NCBI GenBank assembly: GCA_004102785.1
Contig: SCEJ01000001.1
Span: 62,001-126,000 of the forward strand
Source of the DNA: Muribaculaceae bacterium Isolate-013 (NCI)
Lineage (GTDB): Bacteria > Bacteroidota > Bacteroidia > Bacteroidales > Muribaculaceae
Length of the DNA: 64,000 nt
Direction of reading: 5' to 3'
Shown here: in pieces, positions 48,667 through 57,509 of the stretch
Numbering within the stretch: the first letter of the stretch is position 1
Layout of the letters: each line of letters begins with the position of its first letter
Made by a program: the position numbers and the translations under genes
The notes under the pieces: generated by a model
What the model saw: the letters and a program-made list of their open reading frames with translations, nothing else
Told to the model about the DNA's origin: nothing
Databases searched by the model: none

Positions 48667-49592
48667 AAAGCCTCCACGCCATGCCGATAATCGCCGTTGT
48701 CGGCCCAACCGCCTCCGGCAAGACGCGCCGCGCCGTAGAGCTTGCCCGCGCACTCGGAGGAGAAATCATCAGTGCCGACTCGCGCCAGGTGTACCGCGGC
48801 ATGGACCTCGGCACCGGCAAGGATATCGCCGAATACGGCGATGTGCCATATCACCTCATCGACATCTGCCCCGCCGGCACGAAATACAACCTCTACGAAT
48901 ACCTGCGCGACGCCCGCGCGGCCGTGGCCGATATTTCAGGCCGCGGGCTACGTCCGATAATATGCGGCGGCACAGGACTGTATGTCGAATCACTCCTCAA
49001 AGGGATGTACCTGCCGGAGGTTCCGGAAAATCCGGCTCTGCGGGCCTCGCTCAGGGGCAAGAGCCTCGAAGAACTCACCGGTATACTCGCCGGAATGAAA
49101 ACCCTCCACAACGTTACCGACGTGGATTCTCCCCAGCGCGCCATCCGCGCCATAGAGATTCAGACATTCTACGCCGACCATCCCGACCAGGCACGCATGG
49201 CCACCTCACCCGAGCCGCTCCCTGCCGCGGTTGTCGGTGTCGACATCCCGCGCGACGAGCGGCGCCGGCGCATCACCCTCCGCCTTGACCAAAGACTGCA
49301 GGAGGGGATGGTGGCCGAAGTGGAGCGGCTGCTTGCCGGCGGCGTTGGGGCCGACGACCTTATATATTATGGTCTCGAATACAAATACCTGACACTCTAC
49401 GCCACCGGGCGCATCACGTATCAGCAGATGCACGATGAGCTCGAGACAGCCATCCATCAGTTTGCCAAACGGCAGATGACATGGTTCCGCGGCATGGAAC
49501 GCCGGGGCATACCTATACACTGGCTCCCATACGACCTCCCCTCCGAAGAATTCGTGGCAGCCGTAACCACCCTGCTCCATAAGCAACAATGA
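48663..49592 (+). CDS. miaA: tRNA dimethylallyltransferase
   Basis: About 309 residues from the ATG at 48663 within the upstream stop; the alternative M at 48681 also precedes the P-loop. MiaA adds dimethylallyl to A37 of tRNAs that read UNN codons. Seen are VVGPTASGKTRRAVELA (P-loop), SADSRQVYRGMDLGTGK (substrate-binding region), GGTGLYVESLLKGM, and RRRITLRLDQRLQEGMVAEV with YGLEYKYL later. Many Bacteroidota carry two MiaA types; this one has the slightly short, divergent form. Next gene starts in the ATGA of its stop. Confidence 0.93.
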   Translation: MKSLHAMPIIAVVGPTASGKTRRAVELARALGGEIISADSRQVYRGMDLGTGKDIAEYGDVPYHLIDICPAGTKYNLYEYLRDARAAVADISGRGLRPIICGGTGLYVESLLKGMYLPEVPENPALRASLRGKSLEELTGILAGMKTLHNVTDVDSPQRAIRAIEIQTFYADHPDQARMATSPEPLPAAVVGVDIPRDERRRRITLRLDQRLQEGMVAEVERLLAGGVGADDLIYYGLEYKYLTLYATGRITYQQMHDELETAIHQFAKRQMTWFRGMERRGIPIHWLPYDLPSEEFVAAVTTLLHKQQ

Positions 49593-50614
49593 ATCCCATA
49601 CTTAAGCTTATCGCCGCCACAGCTCCGGTATGCATCGCGATGGCTCCGGCCATGGCGCAGACCGTCACGGAGTTTCCGGCCACAAAGCTTAAAAAGGGGG
49701 AGACTCTAACACTGCCGCTTGACACCGCCCTACACCGGCAGTCGGCCGAAGTGCGCGCCGCCGTAGGCTCCAATCCCGCACATGGCAAAGCCAACTGGAG
49801 CGCGACGATACTCGACTCCGACGGCATACCACTCTGCCGCGCCACTGTGAGCTGGGGTGAGACAGGCTTTGACGACGCTTTCTCGCAACGCTACCTGAGG
49901 CTTTCGGTCGACACCGCCGACGCCTCTGGCAGACTCCTGCCGGCATCGCACTATGACCGTTATGAGAACGTCGACCTGCACCGCGGGGCAAACTCACTGG
50001 CAATCGACATCACCGGCTCACGGGTGGCCTTCGCAGTGGGCGATGACCTGCTCGTGCACGCCGGCGAAGCGCATATGCCGCGCCCCGGCGCCACAATATC
50101 AGTGACGGGCGACCGCACTCTGCGTGTAGACCACGCCGCGGTAAAATCTTATCCCGGGCGCAAATCAGCCCTTACAACCGCCTGGACCACTGACTCACTG
50201 GCGGCCTACTTCTCCTCGGCACAGCACCTCGACCCGGTCGAAGGTGTATGGACTTTTCTTGACCGCGACAATGACCCGCGATGGGCGCTCCCAGGCGGCT
50301 TCTACACCCTTGCGATAGTCCGCTCCGGCAACCACCCGGAGGAATTCGACATCCTTTACCTATCCGGTGCGCGCACCAACAGCCAGATGTGGAACGCCTG
50401 CATGATCAAAGGCCGCCTTACATCAACCCGCTTCCTTGACCACTACCTGATGCAGTGGTTCGACGCCGCAGGCAACGATGCCGGCCCGGAATGCTCGGCC
50501 GACATACAGAACCAGGCAATACTTCAACTAAACTTCCCGCTGCACCACTCCCGCATCCGCTTCGCACGCTCCGACAACCGGCTACTGCAATCTGCCGAAA
50601 AGCAGAGCAAATAA
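49589..50614 (+). CDS. Exported protein of unknown function behind miaA
   Basis: A 341-residue protein with a signal peptide (MNPILKLIAATAPVCIAMAP, cleavage after MAQ) and a soluble remainder rich in beta-strand patterns. Features include YRNVDLHRG-like turns (YDRYENVDLHRGANSLAIDI) and a conserved-looking segment GFYTLAIVRSGNHPEEFDIL. No known domain recognised. It overlaps miaA by four bases and thus belongs to the same operon as the membrane protein; that is the only hint of context. Confidence 0.7.
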   Translation: MNPILKLIAATAPVCIAMAPAMAQTVTEFPATKLKKGETLTLPLDTALHRQSAEVRAAVGSNPAHGKANWSATILDSDGIPLCRATVSWGETGFDDAFSQRYLRLSVDTADASGRLLPASHYDRYENVDLHRGANSLAIDITGSRVAFAVGDDLLVHAGEAHMPRPGATISVTGDRTLRVDHAAVKSYPGRKSALTTAWTTDSLAAYFSSAQHLDPVEGVWTFLDRDNDPRWALPGGFYTLAIVRSGNHPEEFDILYLSGARTNSQMWNACMIKGRLTSTRFLDHYLMQWFDAAGNDAGPECSADIQNQAILQLNFPLHHSRIRFARSDNRLLQSAEKQSK

Positions 50615-50662
50615 ACACCCAACTGAAATTTTTCACAGCATTTTGCGATACATTACAAATTT

Positions 50663-50935
50663 TTGGCGTATATTTGCAGCAAATTCAACTATTCTGACGC
50701 AATCAGACAGGTCACAACCTTTCTAAAAAACTTCTTTAATATAATCCGGGGGGATGTTTCAATTGAATACCCCACTCTAATCGAACTGCTTAATGAAAAA
50801 AGCTACATCAACGCCGTGCTGGCGGCAGGGGTAGCGGCGGCAGGCAACGCCGCAGGCCGCGTGACATCGGCCGTAGCACCGGGCATCTATCTGGTACGCA
50901 CCCCGGCCGGGACCGTAAAGACCGCCGTCAGATAA
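50663..50935 (+). pseudogene. Small frame ending like a T9SS sorting domain, probable gene remnant
   Basis: An open frame of 90 codons without signal peptide whose last 40 residues (AAGVAAAGNAAGRVTSAVAP, then GIYLVRTPAGTVKTAVR) resemble the end of a type-A sorting domain, as in the large FN3 protein. A short Met-Lys-Lys start in another frame (about 50788) opens only 13 codons before a stop. The reading that fits best is a decayed or truncated surface-protein gene; a genuine short protein is the alternative. It is followed by a strong terminator. Confidence 0.4.
50669..50676 (+). promoter_or_regulatory. Probable -7 box upstream of a sorting-domain remnant
   Basis: TATATTTG; a TTTG at 50642-50645 lies 23 bases upstream, slightly far for a -33 box. 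It suggests that the short frame that follows is, or was, a transcribed gene. Confidence 0.4.
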
Positions 50936-50980
50936 CCCCTTCCCGACACCATTGACACACGTTTAAAACACGTCCTTTTC

Positions 50981-51017
50981 ATTCCCCGGTACGGTTTTGC
51001 CGTATCGGGGAATTTTT
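50981..51017 (+). terminator. Strong terminator whose loop holds the next promoter's -33 box
   Basis: ATTCCCCGGTACGG (50981-50994) pairs with 51000-51013, with one G-U pair, a 5-base loop and a T-tract after the stem. The loop TTTTG includes TTTG (50996-50999) at the right distance from the -7 box at 51019-51026. Confidence 0.85.
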
Positions 51018-51026
51018 GTACCTTTG
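50996..51026 (+). promoter_or_regulatory. Promoter of the DsbD-domain protein and dsbD
   Basis: TTTG (50996-50999), 19 bases, TACCTTTG (51019-51026). It overlaps the upstream terminator hairpin. Confidence 0.55.
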
Positions 51027-51044
51027 CCGAAAATGTCGATTCAT

Positions 51045-51512
51045 ATGAAAAAGGTTATTTTATCACTCATACTGGCCGTGACGGCCATGGCGGCCGCCTT
51101 CGCCCAGGCGCCCGCCAATCCGGTGGCATGGCGCTCGAACGTGAAGATGCAGAGCGCCACGAAAGGCACTGTCACCTTCACCGCAATCGTAAGCGAAGGC
51201 TGGCACCTCTACGGAATGCAGATGCCCAAGGGAGGGCCCAAGCCCACAACGTTCAGCTTCGCAGGGTCGCAGGGCGTGAAATTCGCGGGCGCTCCCGTGC
51301 CGTCGGTGCAGCCGGTGAAGAAACACGACAAAATGTTCGATGCCGACGTCACTTATTGGGAAGGACGTGTGAAATTCACTGTGGACTTCGAGATTACCGA
51401 CCCGGCGAAAACCGCCCTGGCCGCCTCCGTAACCTATATGGGATGCAACGACCAGACCTGCTCCCCACCGAAAACCCATAAATTCACACTCCGCATACCA
51501 GCAGCTAAATAA
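51045..51512 (+). CDS. Exported single-domain DsbD alpha-like protein
   Basis: About 155 residues from ATG 51045 (MKKVILSLILAVTAMAAAFA); an in-frame ATG at 51033 adds four residues. The mature part is one immunoglobulin-like DsbD N-terminal domain: WHLYGMQMPKGGPKPTTFSF and MGCNDQTCSPPKTHKFTL, with a Cys pair as in the DsbD alpha domain. It is very close to the first domain of the adjacent DsbD protein (both have the CNDQTC box), suggesting duplication. It likely acts in the periplasm as a thiol carrier or regulator of the DsbD relay. It leads the dsbD-mazG operon, 18 bases upstream of dsbD. Confidence 0.85.
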   Translation: MKKVILSLILAVTAMAAAFAQAPANPVAWRSNVKMQSATKGTVTFTAIVSEGWHLYGMQMPKGGPKPTTFSFAGSQGVKFAGAPVPSVQPVKKHDKMFDADVTYWEGRVKFTVDFEITDPAKTALAASVTYMGCNDQTCSPPKTHKFTLRIPAAK

Positions 51513-51530
51513 TAGCTCTATAATAGCTTG

Positions 51531-53519
51531 ATGATGAGAAAGCATGTTATTCTGCTCCTTATAGCCATAGCCGGAGCATTTACAGCAGCAGCACAGACAC
51601 TCCAGCCTGTGACATGGAGCGTGACAACCGAAAGCACCTCCCGCACCGAAGCCACTGTGGTGCTACACGCCAAAGTGGAAAAGGGATGGCATCTCTACGG
51701 GCTGACACTCCCCGACGACGGGCCGAACGCCACACAGATCACATTCCAGCTTCCGGAAGGGATCAAGACCGACGGCCCCCTCACCCCCTCGGTACAGCCT
51801 GTGGAGAAATTCGACCCGATATTCTCGCTCAACCTCTCATGGTGGGATACCGACGTGAATTTCACGCAGAAGCTCATACTGACCGACTCACGCAGCCACA
51901 AAGGCTCGGTGAAAATAATGTTTCAGGGATGCAACGACCAGACCTGCATCTCGCCCCAGCGTCTCACCCTCGACTTCCAGGTAGGCTCAGGCCCGGCTGC
52001 CGCCGACGAGGCCGCCGACTCCACTGCCGAGCCGGAAGAAACAGCCGTGCCATCCATCGCCGACAAGGCTGTGGAAAACAGCACTGCCGACTGGTGGGAG
52101 CCGGTCGACATCACCGCCGACATGGCCGGCGCCCAGGATATCGCCCCCTCCTCGTGGTGGAAGATATTCCTCTGGGGATTCGGCGGCGGACTGCTCGCCC
52201 TGCTGACCCCCTGCGTGTGGCCCATGATTCCGATGACAGTGAGCTTCTTCCTTAAAAAAAGCAAGTCACGCAGCCGCGCCATCACCGATGCCGTGACCTA
52301 CGGGCTGAGCATCATCGTGATATACCTCACCCTCGGTCTCGCCATCACCGGCATATGCGGAGCCTCCACCCTCAACGAGCTGGCCACAAACGCATGGTTC
52401 AACATGGCTTTCTTCCTGCTGCTGGTGATTTTCGGCATATCGTTCCTCGGCGGATTCGATATAAAGCTCCCCTCGCGGTGGTCAAACACCGTTGACTCCA
52501 AGGCCGAAAGCACCTCCGGCCTGGTGAGCATCTTCTTCATGGCATTCACCCTGGCGCTGGTATCATTTTCATGCACCGGTCCCATCATAGGGACACTCCT
52601 CGTGGAGGCCGCCACCCAGGGCAACTTCGTAGGTCCGGCAATAGGAATGGGCGGGTTCGCGCTGGCACTGGCACTGCCGTTCACCCTCTTCGCCCTCTTC
52701 CCCTCCTGGCTCAAAGAGATGCCCCGCTCGGGCGGATGGCTCAACTCCGTGAAGGTGGTGCTCGGCTTTCTGGAGCTGGCGCTCTCGCTGAAATTCCTGT
52801 CGGTGGCCGACCTGGCCTATGGCTGGGGGATACTTGACCGCGAGGTTTTCGTAAGCCTGTGGGTGGTGATTTTCGCACTGCTGGGCGTATACCTCCTGGG
52901 AAAGATACGTTTCAGCCACGACTCACCGCTTGAGACAGTGTCGCTGCCGCGCTTCTTCCTTTCGCTGGCATCGTTCTCATTCGCCATATACCTCATCCCC
53001 GGCCTGTGGGGCGCCCCGCTCAAAGGGGTCAGCGCGTTTGTGCCGCCGCTCTACACCCAGGACTTCTCGCTCTACACCGGCGGCCAGTTCGAGGAATTCG
53101 ACGATTATGACGCCGGCATGGCCTACGCCGCCGAGCACAACCGCCCGGTGCTCATCGACTTCTCCGGCTACGGATGCGTGAACTGCCGAAAGATGGAGGC
53201 CGCCGTGTTCGATACCCCCCGCGTGGAAGAGGTAATCAAGGAGAACTTCGTGCTCATCAAGCTCATGGTCGACGACAAGGCTAAACTTTCCACCCCTATA
53301 ACCGTCAAAGAGAATAACCGCACCGAGACTCTCGAAACCGTGGGCGAGAAATGGAGCTACCTCCAGCGCCACAAATTCCAGTCGAACTCGCAGCCTTACT
53401 ATATCATTCTTGACAACGAAGGCGCAGCACTCACCGCCCCCACATTCTACGACGAGAATATCACGAAGTTTGTGGAATGGCTCGAGACCGGCATGAAAAA
53501 TTATCAGAACGAAAAATGA
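51531..53519 (+). CDS. dsbD: Protein-disulfide reductase DsbD
   Basis: About 662 residues from ATG 51531 (next M at 51534). A signal peptide is followed by the alpha domain (about 25-150, CNDQTCISP), an acidic linker, then about eight membrane segments (about 215-510) with the membrane Cys sites in LLTPCVWPMIPMTVSFF and FSCTGPIIGTLL, and a C-terminal thioredoxin-like gamma domain with CVNC in SGYGCVNCRKMEAA. It moves electrons from cytoplasmic thioredoxin to periplasmic thiol partners. It is coupled by a four-base overlap to mazG. Confidence 0.93.
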   Translation: MMRKHVILLLIAIAGAFTAAAQTLQPVTWSVTTESTSRTEATVVLHAKVEKGWHLYGLTLPDDGPNATQITFQLPEGIKTDGPLTPSVQPVEKFDPIFSLNLSWWDTDVNFTQKLILTDSRSHKGSVKIMFQGCNDQTCISPQRLTLDFQVGSGPAAADEAADSTAEPEETAVPSIADKAVENSTADWWEPVDITADMAGAQDIAPSSWWKIFLWGFGGGLLALLTPCVWPMIPMTVSFFLKKSKSRSRAITDAVTYGLSIIVIYLTLGLAITGICGASTLNELATNAWFNMAFFLLLVIFGISFLGGFDIKLPSRWSNTVDSKAESTSGLVSIFFMAFTLALVSFSCTGPIIGTLLVEAATQGNFVGPAIGMGGFALALALPFTLFALFPSWLKEMPRSGGWLNSVKVVLGFLELALSLKFLSVADLAYGWGILDREVFVSLWVVIFALLGVYLLGKIRFSHDSPLETVSLPRFFLSLASFSFAIYLIPGLWGAPLKGVSAFVPPLYTQDFSLYTGGQFEEFDDYDAGMAYAAEHNRPVLIDFSGYGCVNCRKMEAAVFDTPRVEEVIKENFVLIKLMVDDKAKLSTPITVKENNRTETLETVGEKWSYLQRHKFQSNSQPYYIILDNEGAALTAPTFYDENITKFVEWLETGMKNYQNEK

Positions 53520-54325
53520 CTGAAAAATTCACACCCCACACCCGTGAGGAAAAGATAGAGGCCCTGGGACGCGTGCTCGACGTGCTCGACACTCTGCGCG
53601 TGAAATGCCCCTGGGATGCCAAGCAGACCAACGAGTCGCTGCGCCCCAACACCGTAGAGGAGGTGTTCGAGCTATGCGACGCCCTCATCAAGGAGGACAA
53701 TGCCGAAATCCGCAAGGAGCTGGGCGATGTGCTCCTCCACGTGCTCTTCTACGCCCGTATCGGCGAGGAAAAGGGGGCATTCGATATCGTTACGGTGGCC
53801 GACTCGCTGGCACAGAAACTGATATTCCGCCACCCCCACGTCTATGGCCAGGTTCAGGCCGACAACGCGCATCAGGTGGAGCAGAACTGGGAGCAGATAA
53901 AGCTCAAGGAGAAGGACGGCAACCGCTCGGTGCTCGCCGGAGTGCCCCGCGCTCTGCCAGCGCTCATCAAGGCCTACCGCATACAGGAGAAAGCCGCCAA
54001 CTCGGGATTCGACTGGGAACAGCCCTCGCAGGTATGGGACAAGGTGCGCGAGGAAATCGCTGAATTCGAGGCCGCGGCAAAGAGCGGCAACGAAAAGGAC
54101 ATGGAGGCCGAGATGGGCGATGTGTTCTTCTCTCTGGTCAACGCAGCCCGCCTCTACGGCATCATACCCGAAAACGCCCTCGAACGCACAAACAAGAAAT
54201 TCATCTCGCGCTTTGAGTTCCTCGAGCGCCGCGCCCGCGAGGCCGGACGCAGCCTCAAGGAAATGACCCTCGCCGAAATGGACCTTCTATGGGAGGAAAG
54301 CAAAGGGCTTGAGGCCGAAAGCTGA
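53516..54325 (+). CDS. mazG: Nucleoside triphosphate pyrophosphohydrolase MazG
   Basis: About 269 residues from the ATG in the dsbD stop overlap. Two MazG modules can be seen: TVEEVFELCDALIKED with RKELGDVLLHVLFYARIGEE and, in the C-terminal half, VREEIAEFEAAAKSGNEKDM with EMGDVFFSLVNAARLYGI. The family cleaves NTPs to NMPs and pyrophosphate, clearing damaged nucleotides. CPWDAKQTNESLRPNT is the standard start. Length is typical for bacterial MazG. Confidence 0.95.
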   Translation: MTEKFTPHTREEKIEALGRVLDVLDTLRVKCPWDAKQTNESLRPNTVEEVFELCDALIKEDNAEIRKELGDVLLHVLFYARIGEEKGAFDIVTVADSLAQKLIFRHPHVYGQVQADNAHQVEQNWEQIKLKEKDGNRSVLAGVPRALPALIKAYRIQEKAANSGFDWEQPSQVWDKVREEIAEFEAAAKSGNEKDMEAEMGDVFFSLVNAARLYGIIPENALERTNKKFISRFEFLERRAREAGRSLKEMTLAEMDLLWEESKGLEAES

Positions 54326-54436
54326 CGCCCCCCCGAGGCTGTATCAGAATCACCGCGACCGCTTTGCCACACGGTTTCCTCCGATAAAAACCACAATAAA
54401 AGAACTCAACAGTTACTTATAACTAATTTCCAAGGT

Positions 54437-54835
54437 ATGAAAGCATTACGTTTCGCAGCAATAATGCTGCTCGCCGGCGGCGCAATGGCTGTCGCCCCCC
54501 AGGCCGCACACGCCCAGGTAAACCAGCTCGACGCTGAAATCAACATCATTCCCGACAAGGTGACCCCCATCGACAACGGCGTGCGCCTCCAGATTGTGCT
54601 CATGGGCATCCCCGGCACCTCGCAGCGCATCGACGGCATCGACCTCAACATCGGCTCGAAACTCATCAAGGCCACCGACATCGACGGCGTGGACTTCGAG
54701 CGCCACTTCCAGTTCGAGGATACCGGTGTGCAGGTTATTGAAGTTGATTTCCCCTTCAAAGGCACCCTTCCCCGCACCGCCACCCTCACATTCCACACCG
54801 AAAAAGGCGACATCACAGCACCCGCCCGCCAGTAA
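54437..54835 (+). CDS. Small exported protein of unknown function
   Basis: A 132-residue protein with a signal peptide (MKALRFAAIMLLAGGAMAVA, cleavage near AHAQ) and a mature domain of about 105 residues rich in beta-strand patterns (EINIIPDKVTPIDNGVRLQI, TATLTFHTEKGDI). It has no Cys in the mature part and no recognised motif. Four bases separate it from topB; cotranscription is likely but a shared role cannot be deduced. Confidence 0.6.
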   Translation: MKALRFAAIMLLAGGAMAVAPQAAHAQVNQLDAEINIIPDKVTPIDNGVRLQIVLMGIPGTSQRIDGIDLNIGSKLIKATDIDGVDFERHFQFEDTGVQVIEVDFPFKGTLPRTATLTFHTEKGDITAPARQ

Positions 54836-54839
54836 CTGA

Positions 54840-56954
54840 ATGATACTCTGCATCACCGAGAAACCGAGTGTAGCACGCGACATAGCCGACATCCTCAAAG
54901 CCGACCGCCGTCACGACGGTTTCTACGAGGGTGGCGGCTACTGTGTGACGTGGACCTTCGGACACCTCTGCTGCCTTAAGGAACCCGATGACTACACCCC
55001 CATGTGGAAACGGTGGTCGCTCGGAGCACTCCCCATGATTCCACCGAAATTCGGCATAAAGCTCATTGACGACGAGGGGATACGCCGGCAGTTCGCCGTT
55101 ATCGAGCGCCTCGCGGCGCAGGCCGACGAGATTGTCAACTGCGGCGATGCCGGCCAGGAGGGCGAGCTTATACAGCGGTGGGTGATGCAGAAAGCCGGGG
55201 TGAAATGCCCGGTGAAGCGACTGTGGATTTCATCGCTGACCGACGAGTCCATACGCGAAGGCTTCGCCTCGCTGCGTCCCGCCGCCGACTTCGACAACCT
55301 CTACTTCGCCGGCCTCTCGCGCGCTATCGGCGACTGGATTCTGGGGATGAACGGCACACGCCTCTATTCCCTCAAATATGGCCAGTCGTCAACCGGCGCA
55401 CGCAACAACGTGCTCTCGATAGGACGCGTGCAGACCCCTACCCTCGCCCTTATCGTGCAGCGGCAGAAAGAAATCACCGACTTCAGGCCCGAAGACTACT
55501 GGGAGCTGAAAACCCTCTACCGCGACACCACATTCTCGGCCACCTCCGGCAAATTCAAAAACATGGAGCAGGCGCAGGCCATCGTGGAGCGCATCGCCGC
55601 AGCACCCTTCACAGTCACCGACATAACACAGAAAAACGGGCGCGAGGCTCCTCCCCGCCTGTTCGACCTCACGTCGCTTCAGGTGGAGTGCAACAAAAAC
55701 TGGGGATGGACCGCAGATGAATCGCTGCGCCTCATCCAGAGCCTCTACGAGAAAAAGGTGACCACATACCCGCGTGTCGACACCACATATCTCTCCGACG
55801 ACATATACCCCAAAGTGCCAGGCATACTCCGCCAGATGACACCCTATGCGGCACTGACCGCTCCGGTGCTCGCCGGCAAACTGCCGAAAAGCAAAAAGGT
55901 GTTCGACAACTCGAAAGTCACCGACCACCACGCCATCATCCCCACCGGCCAGTCGCCCGAGCGGCTTGTAGGGAACGAACGGTTGATGTACCACCTCATC
56001 GCACGGCGCTTTATCGCCGCATTCTATCCCGACTGCCTCTATCAGGCCACAACCGTGACCGGAAAGGCCGACGATGTGGAGTTCCGGGCCAACGGCAAGG
56101 TTATCACCTCGCCGGGATGGCGCGATGTGTATAAAAACGACCGGCCGGCACGCGGCGCCGACGACACCCAGGCAAAGGAGGGAGCCGAGACCGACAGCAT
56201 ACTGCCACAGTTCGAGCGCGGAGAGTCGGGACCGCACACGCCGTCGCTTGCCAAGAAAACAACCCAGCCCCCGAAATACTATACCGAGGGCACGCTGCTG
56301 CGCGCCATGGAGTCGGCCGGCAAGACCGTTGACGACGAGACCCTGCGCGAAGCAATGAAAGAGAACGGCATCGGACGCCCGTCGACCCGCGCCGCCATAA
56401 TCGAGACCCTCTTCCGCCGCCGCTACATACAGCGCCAGCGCAAAAGCATCACCGCCACGCAGGCCGGAATAGACCTCATCGACACCATCAACGAGGAGAT
56501 TCTCAAAAGTGCCAAACTCACCGGACTGTGGGAGAACAAACTCCGCCGCATAGAGCGCGGCGAGTTCTCTGCCGCCGAATTCATAACCGAGCTTAAAGGG
56601 ATGATGCAGCAGATAGTGGTGAGCGTGCTTAGCGACAACTCCAACCGCCAGATTGATGCCGGGCAGAACCTCTCCGCCGGTAAAAAGGATGGTGCCGGCG
56701 CTGCACAGCCCGCCAGCAGTGCGTCAACACCTGAAAAAGCTCCGAAAAAGAGGAAACCGCCCGTGAAAAAAATCGAGCAGATACCATGCCCGCAATGCGG
56801 CAAAGGGCATCTGCTCAAAGGGCATACCGCCTACGGATGCTCGGAATTCCGCAACGGCTGCACACTGCGCCTTGATTTCGCCGCTTATCCCGCCGAACTG
56901 ACTCCGGCCAAACTCAACACCCTTGTAAAAAAGAACTTCAAAACCGCCAGATGA
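54840..56954 (+). CDS. topB: DNA topoisomerase III
   Basis: A 704-residue type IA topoisomerase. Toprim domain at the start (MILCITEKPSVARDIADIL, then NCGDAGQEGELIQRW), catalytic Tyr310 in TYPRVDTTYLSDD, the conserved GRVQTPTLALIVQRQKEI, and a C-terminal zinc ribbon (CPQCGKGH, YGCSEFRNGC). It decatenates and relaxes DNA with single-strand regions, working with RecQ in E. coli. Four bases from the preceding exported-protein gene and overlapping the Cys-rich membrane protein gene. Chromosomal by context, although TopB also occurs on integrative elements; no mobility genes are near. Confidence 0.94.
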   Translation: MILCITEKPSVARDIADILKADRRHDGFYEGGGYCVTWTFGHLCCLKEPDDYTPMWKRWSLGALPMIPPKFGIKLIDDEGIRRQFAVIERLAAQADEIVNCGDAGQEGELIQRWVMQKAGVKCPVKRLWISSLTDESIREGFASLRPAADFDNLYFAGLSRAIGDWILGMNGTRLYSLKYGQSSTGARNNVLSIGRVQTPTLALIVQRQKEITDFRPEDYWELKTLYRDTTFSATSGKFKNMEQAQAIVERIAAAPFTVTDITQKNGREAPPRLFDLTSLQVECNKNWGWTADESLRLIQSLYEKKVTTYPRVDTTYLSDDIYPKVPGILRQMTPYAALTAPVLAGKLPKSKKVFDNSKVTDHHAIIPTGQSPERLVGNERLMYHLIARRFIAAFYPDCLYQATTVTGKADDVEFRANGKVITSPGWRDVYKNDRPARGADDTQAKEGAETDSILPQFERGESGPHTPSLAKKTTQPPKYYTEGTLLRAMESAGKTVDDETLREAMKENGIGRPSTRAAIIETLFRRRYIQRQRKSITATQAGIDLIDTINEEILKSAKLTGLWENKLRRIERGEFSAAEFITELKGMMQQIVVSVLSDNSNRQIDAGQNLSAGKKDGAGAAQPASSASTPEKAPKKRKPPVKKIEQIPCPQCGKGHLLKGHTAYGCSEFRNGCTLRLDFAAYPAELTPAKLNTLVKKNFKTAR

Positions 56955-57160
56955 CAACAAACCTCATCATACAGTGGATATCGATAGGGATAATATTCCT
57001 CATAATCCTTATAATAGCCATCCGCAAAATCATGCGCGTCGTGAAAGGGGAAAAACCATCTGCCGGATGCTCATGCGGCGACTGCCGGTCGTGCCACTCC
57101 TGCACATCAGCCACCGGATGCTCCGACAAAAACGATGCGCCTCAATCCGAGGAAAAATAA
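56951..57160 (+). CDS. Cys-rich single-pass membrane protein, FeoB-associated type
   Basis: A 69-residue protein: one N-terminal transmembrane helix (IIQWISIGIIFLIILIIAIR), a basic linker and a Cys-rich tail CSCGDCRSCHSCTSATGC. This is the design of the FeoB-associated Cys-rich membrane protein family (PF12669). No feoA or feoB is nearby, so a link to iron uptake is only by family. Starts in the ATGA overlap with the topB stop. Confidence 0.78.
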   Translation: MTTNLIIQWISIGIIFLIILIIAIRKIMRVVKGEKPSAGCSCGDCRSCHSCTSATGCSDKNDAPQSEEK

Positions 57161-57173
57161 AATAGCCGCAAAA

Positions 57174-57205
57174 TTTGCTGGATTGCAAAATTATGTGTAA
57201 CTTTG
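57174..57205 (+). promoter_or_regulatory. Promoter of the tRNA-Cys gene
   Basis: TTTG (57174-57177), 20 bases, TAACTTTG (57198-57205), about 90 bases upstream of the tRNA. Confidence 0.6.
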
Positions 57206-57293
57206 CAACCGCAAAGAGAAAGGGACCCCGTCACTAAGTCCGACAGACCTTTTAAAAGCTAATAAAGCGATTCTTTGTGCTTTTCAACATTTT

Positions 57294-57364
57294 GGTACCA
57301 TGGCCGAGTGGTTAGGTAACGGTCTGCAAAACCGTCTACAGCGGTTCGATTCCGCTTGGTACCT
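57294..57364 (+). tRNA. tRNA-Cys (GCA)
   Basis: Acceptor stem GGTACCA pairs with TGGTACC, discriminator T at 57364 and no encoded CCA. The D arm (GCCGAGTGGTTAGGTAACGG), anticodon loop CTGCAAA with anticodon GCA, and T arm (GCGGTTCGATTCCGC) are all present in 71 bases. Confidence 0.95.
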
Positions 57365-57374
57365 CAGTTAATTC

Positions 57375-57416
57375 AAATCGGCCTCCGGCTCACACCGAAG
57401 GCCGATTTTATTTTTC
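57375..57416 (+). terminator. Terminator of tRNA-Cys
   Basis: AAATCGGCCT (57375-57384) pairs with 57399-57408, with an inner CCGG-type stem, followed by TATTTTT. Confidence 0.85.
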
Positions 57417-57509
57417 AGGCTGTCAGAAACCGATGTCGACAAACAGCCTTTCCCTCACCAATTCCCCACCCCGCGAATCTACTACCGGCTCACTTCTACC
57501 GTTCACACT

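Noticed and set aside
54840-57160. Integrative element marked by topB next to a tRNA
   Set aside because: No integrase, relaxase, or attachment-type direct repeat of the tRNA 3' end was found near tRNA-Cys.
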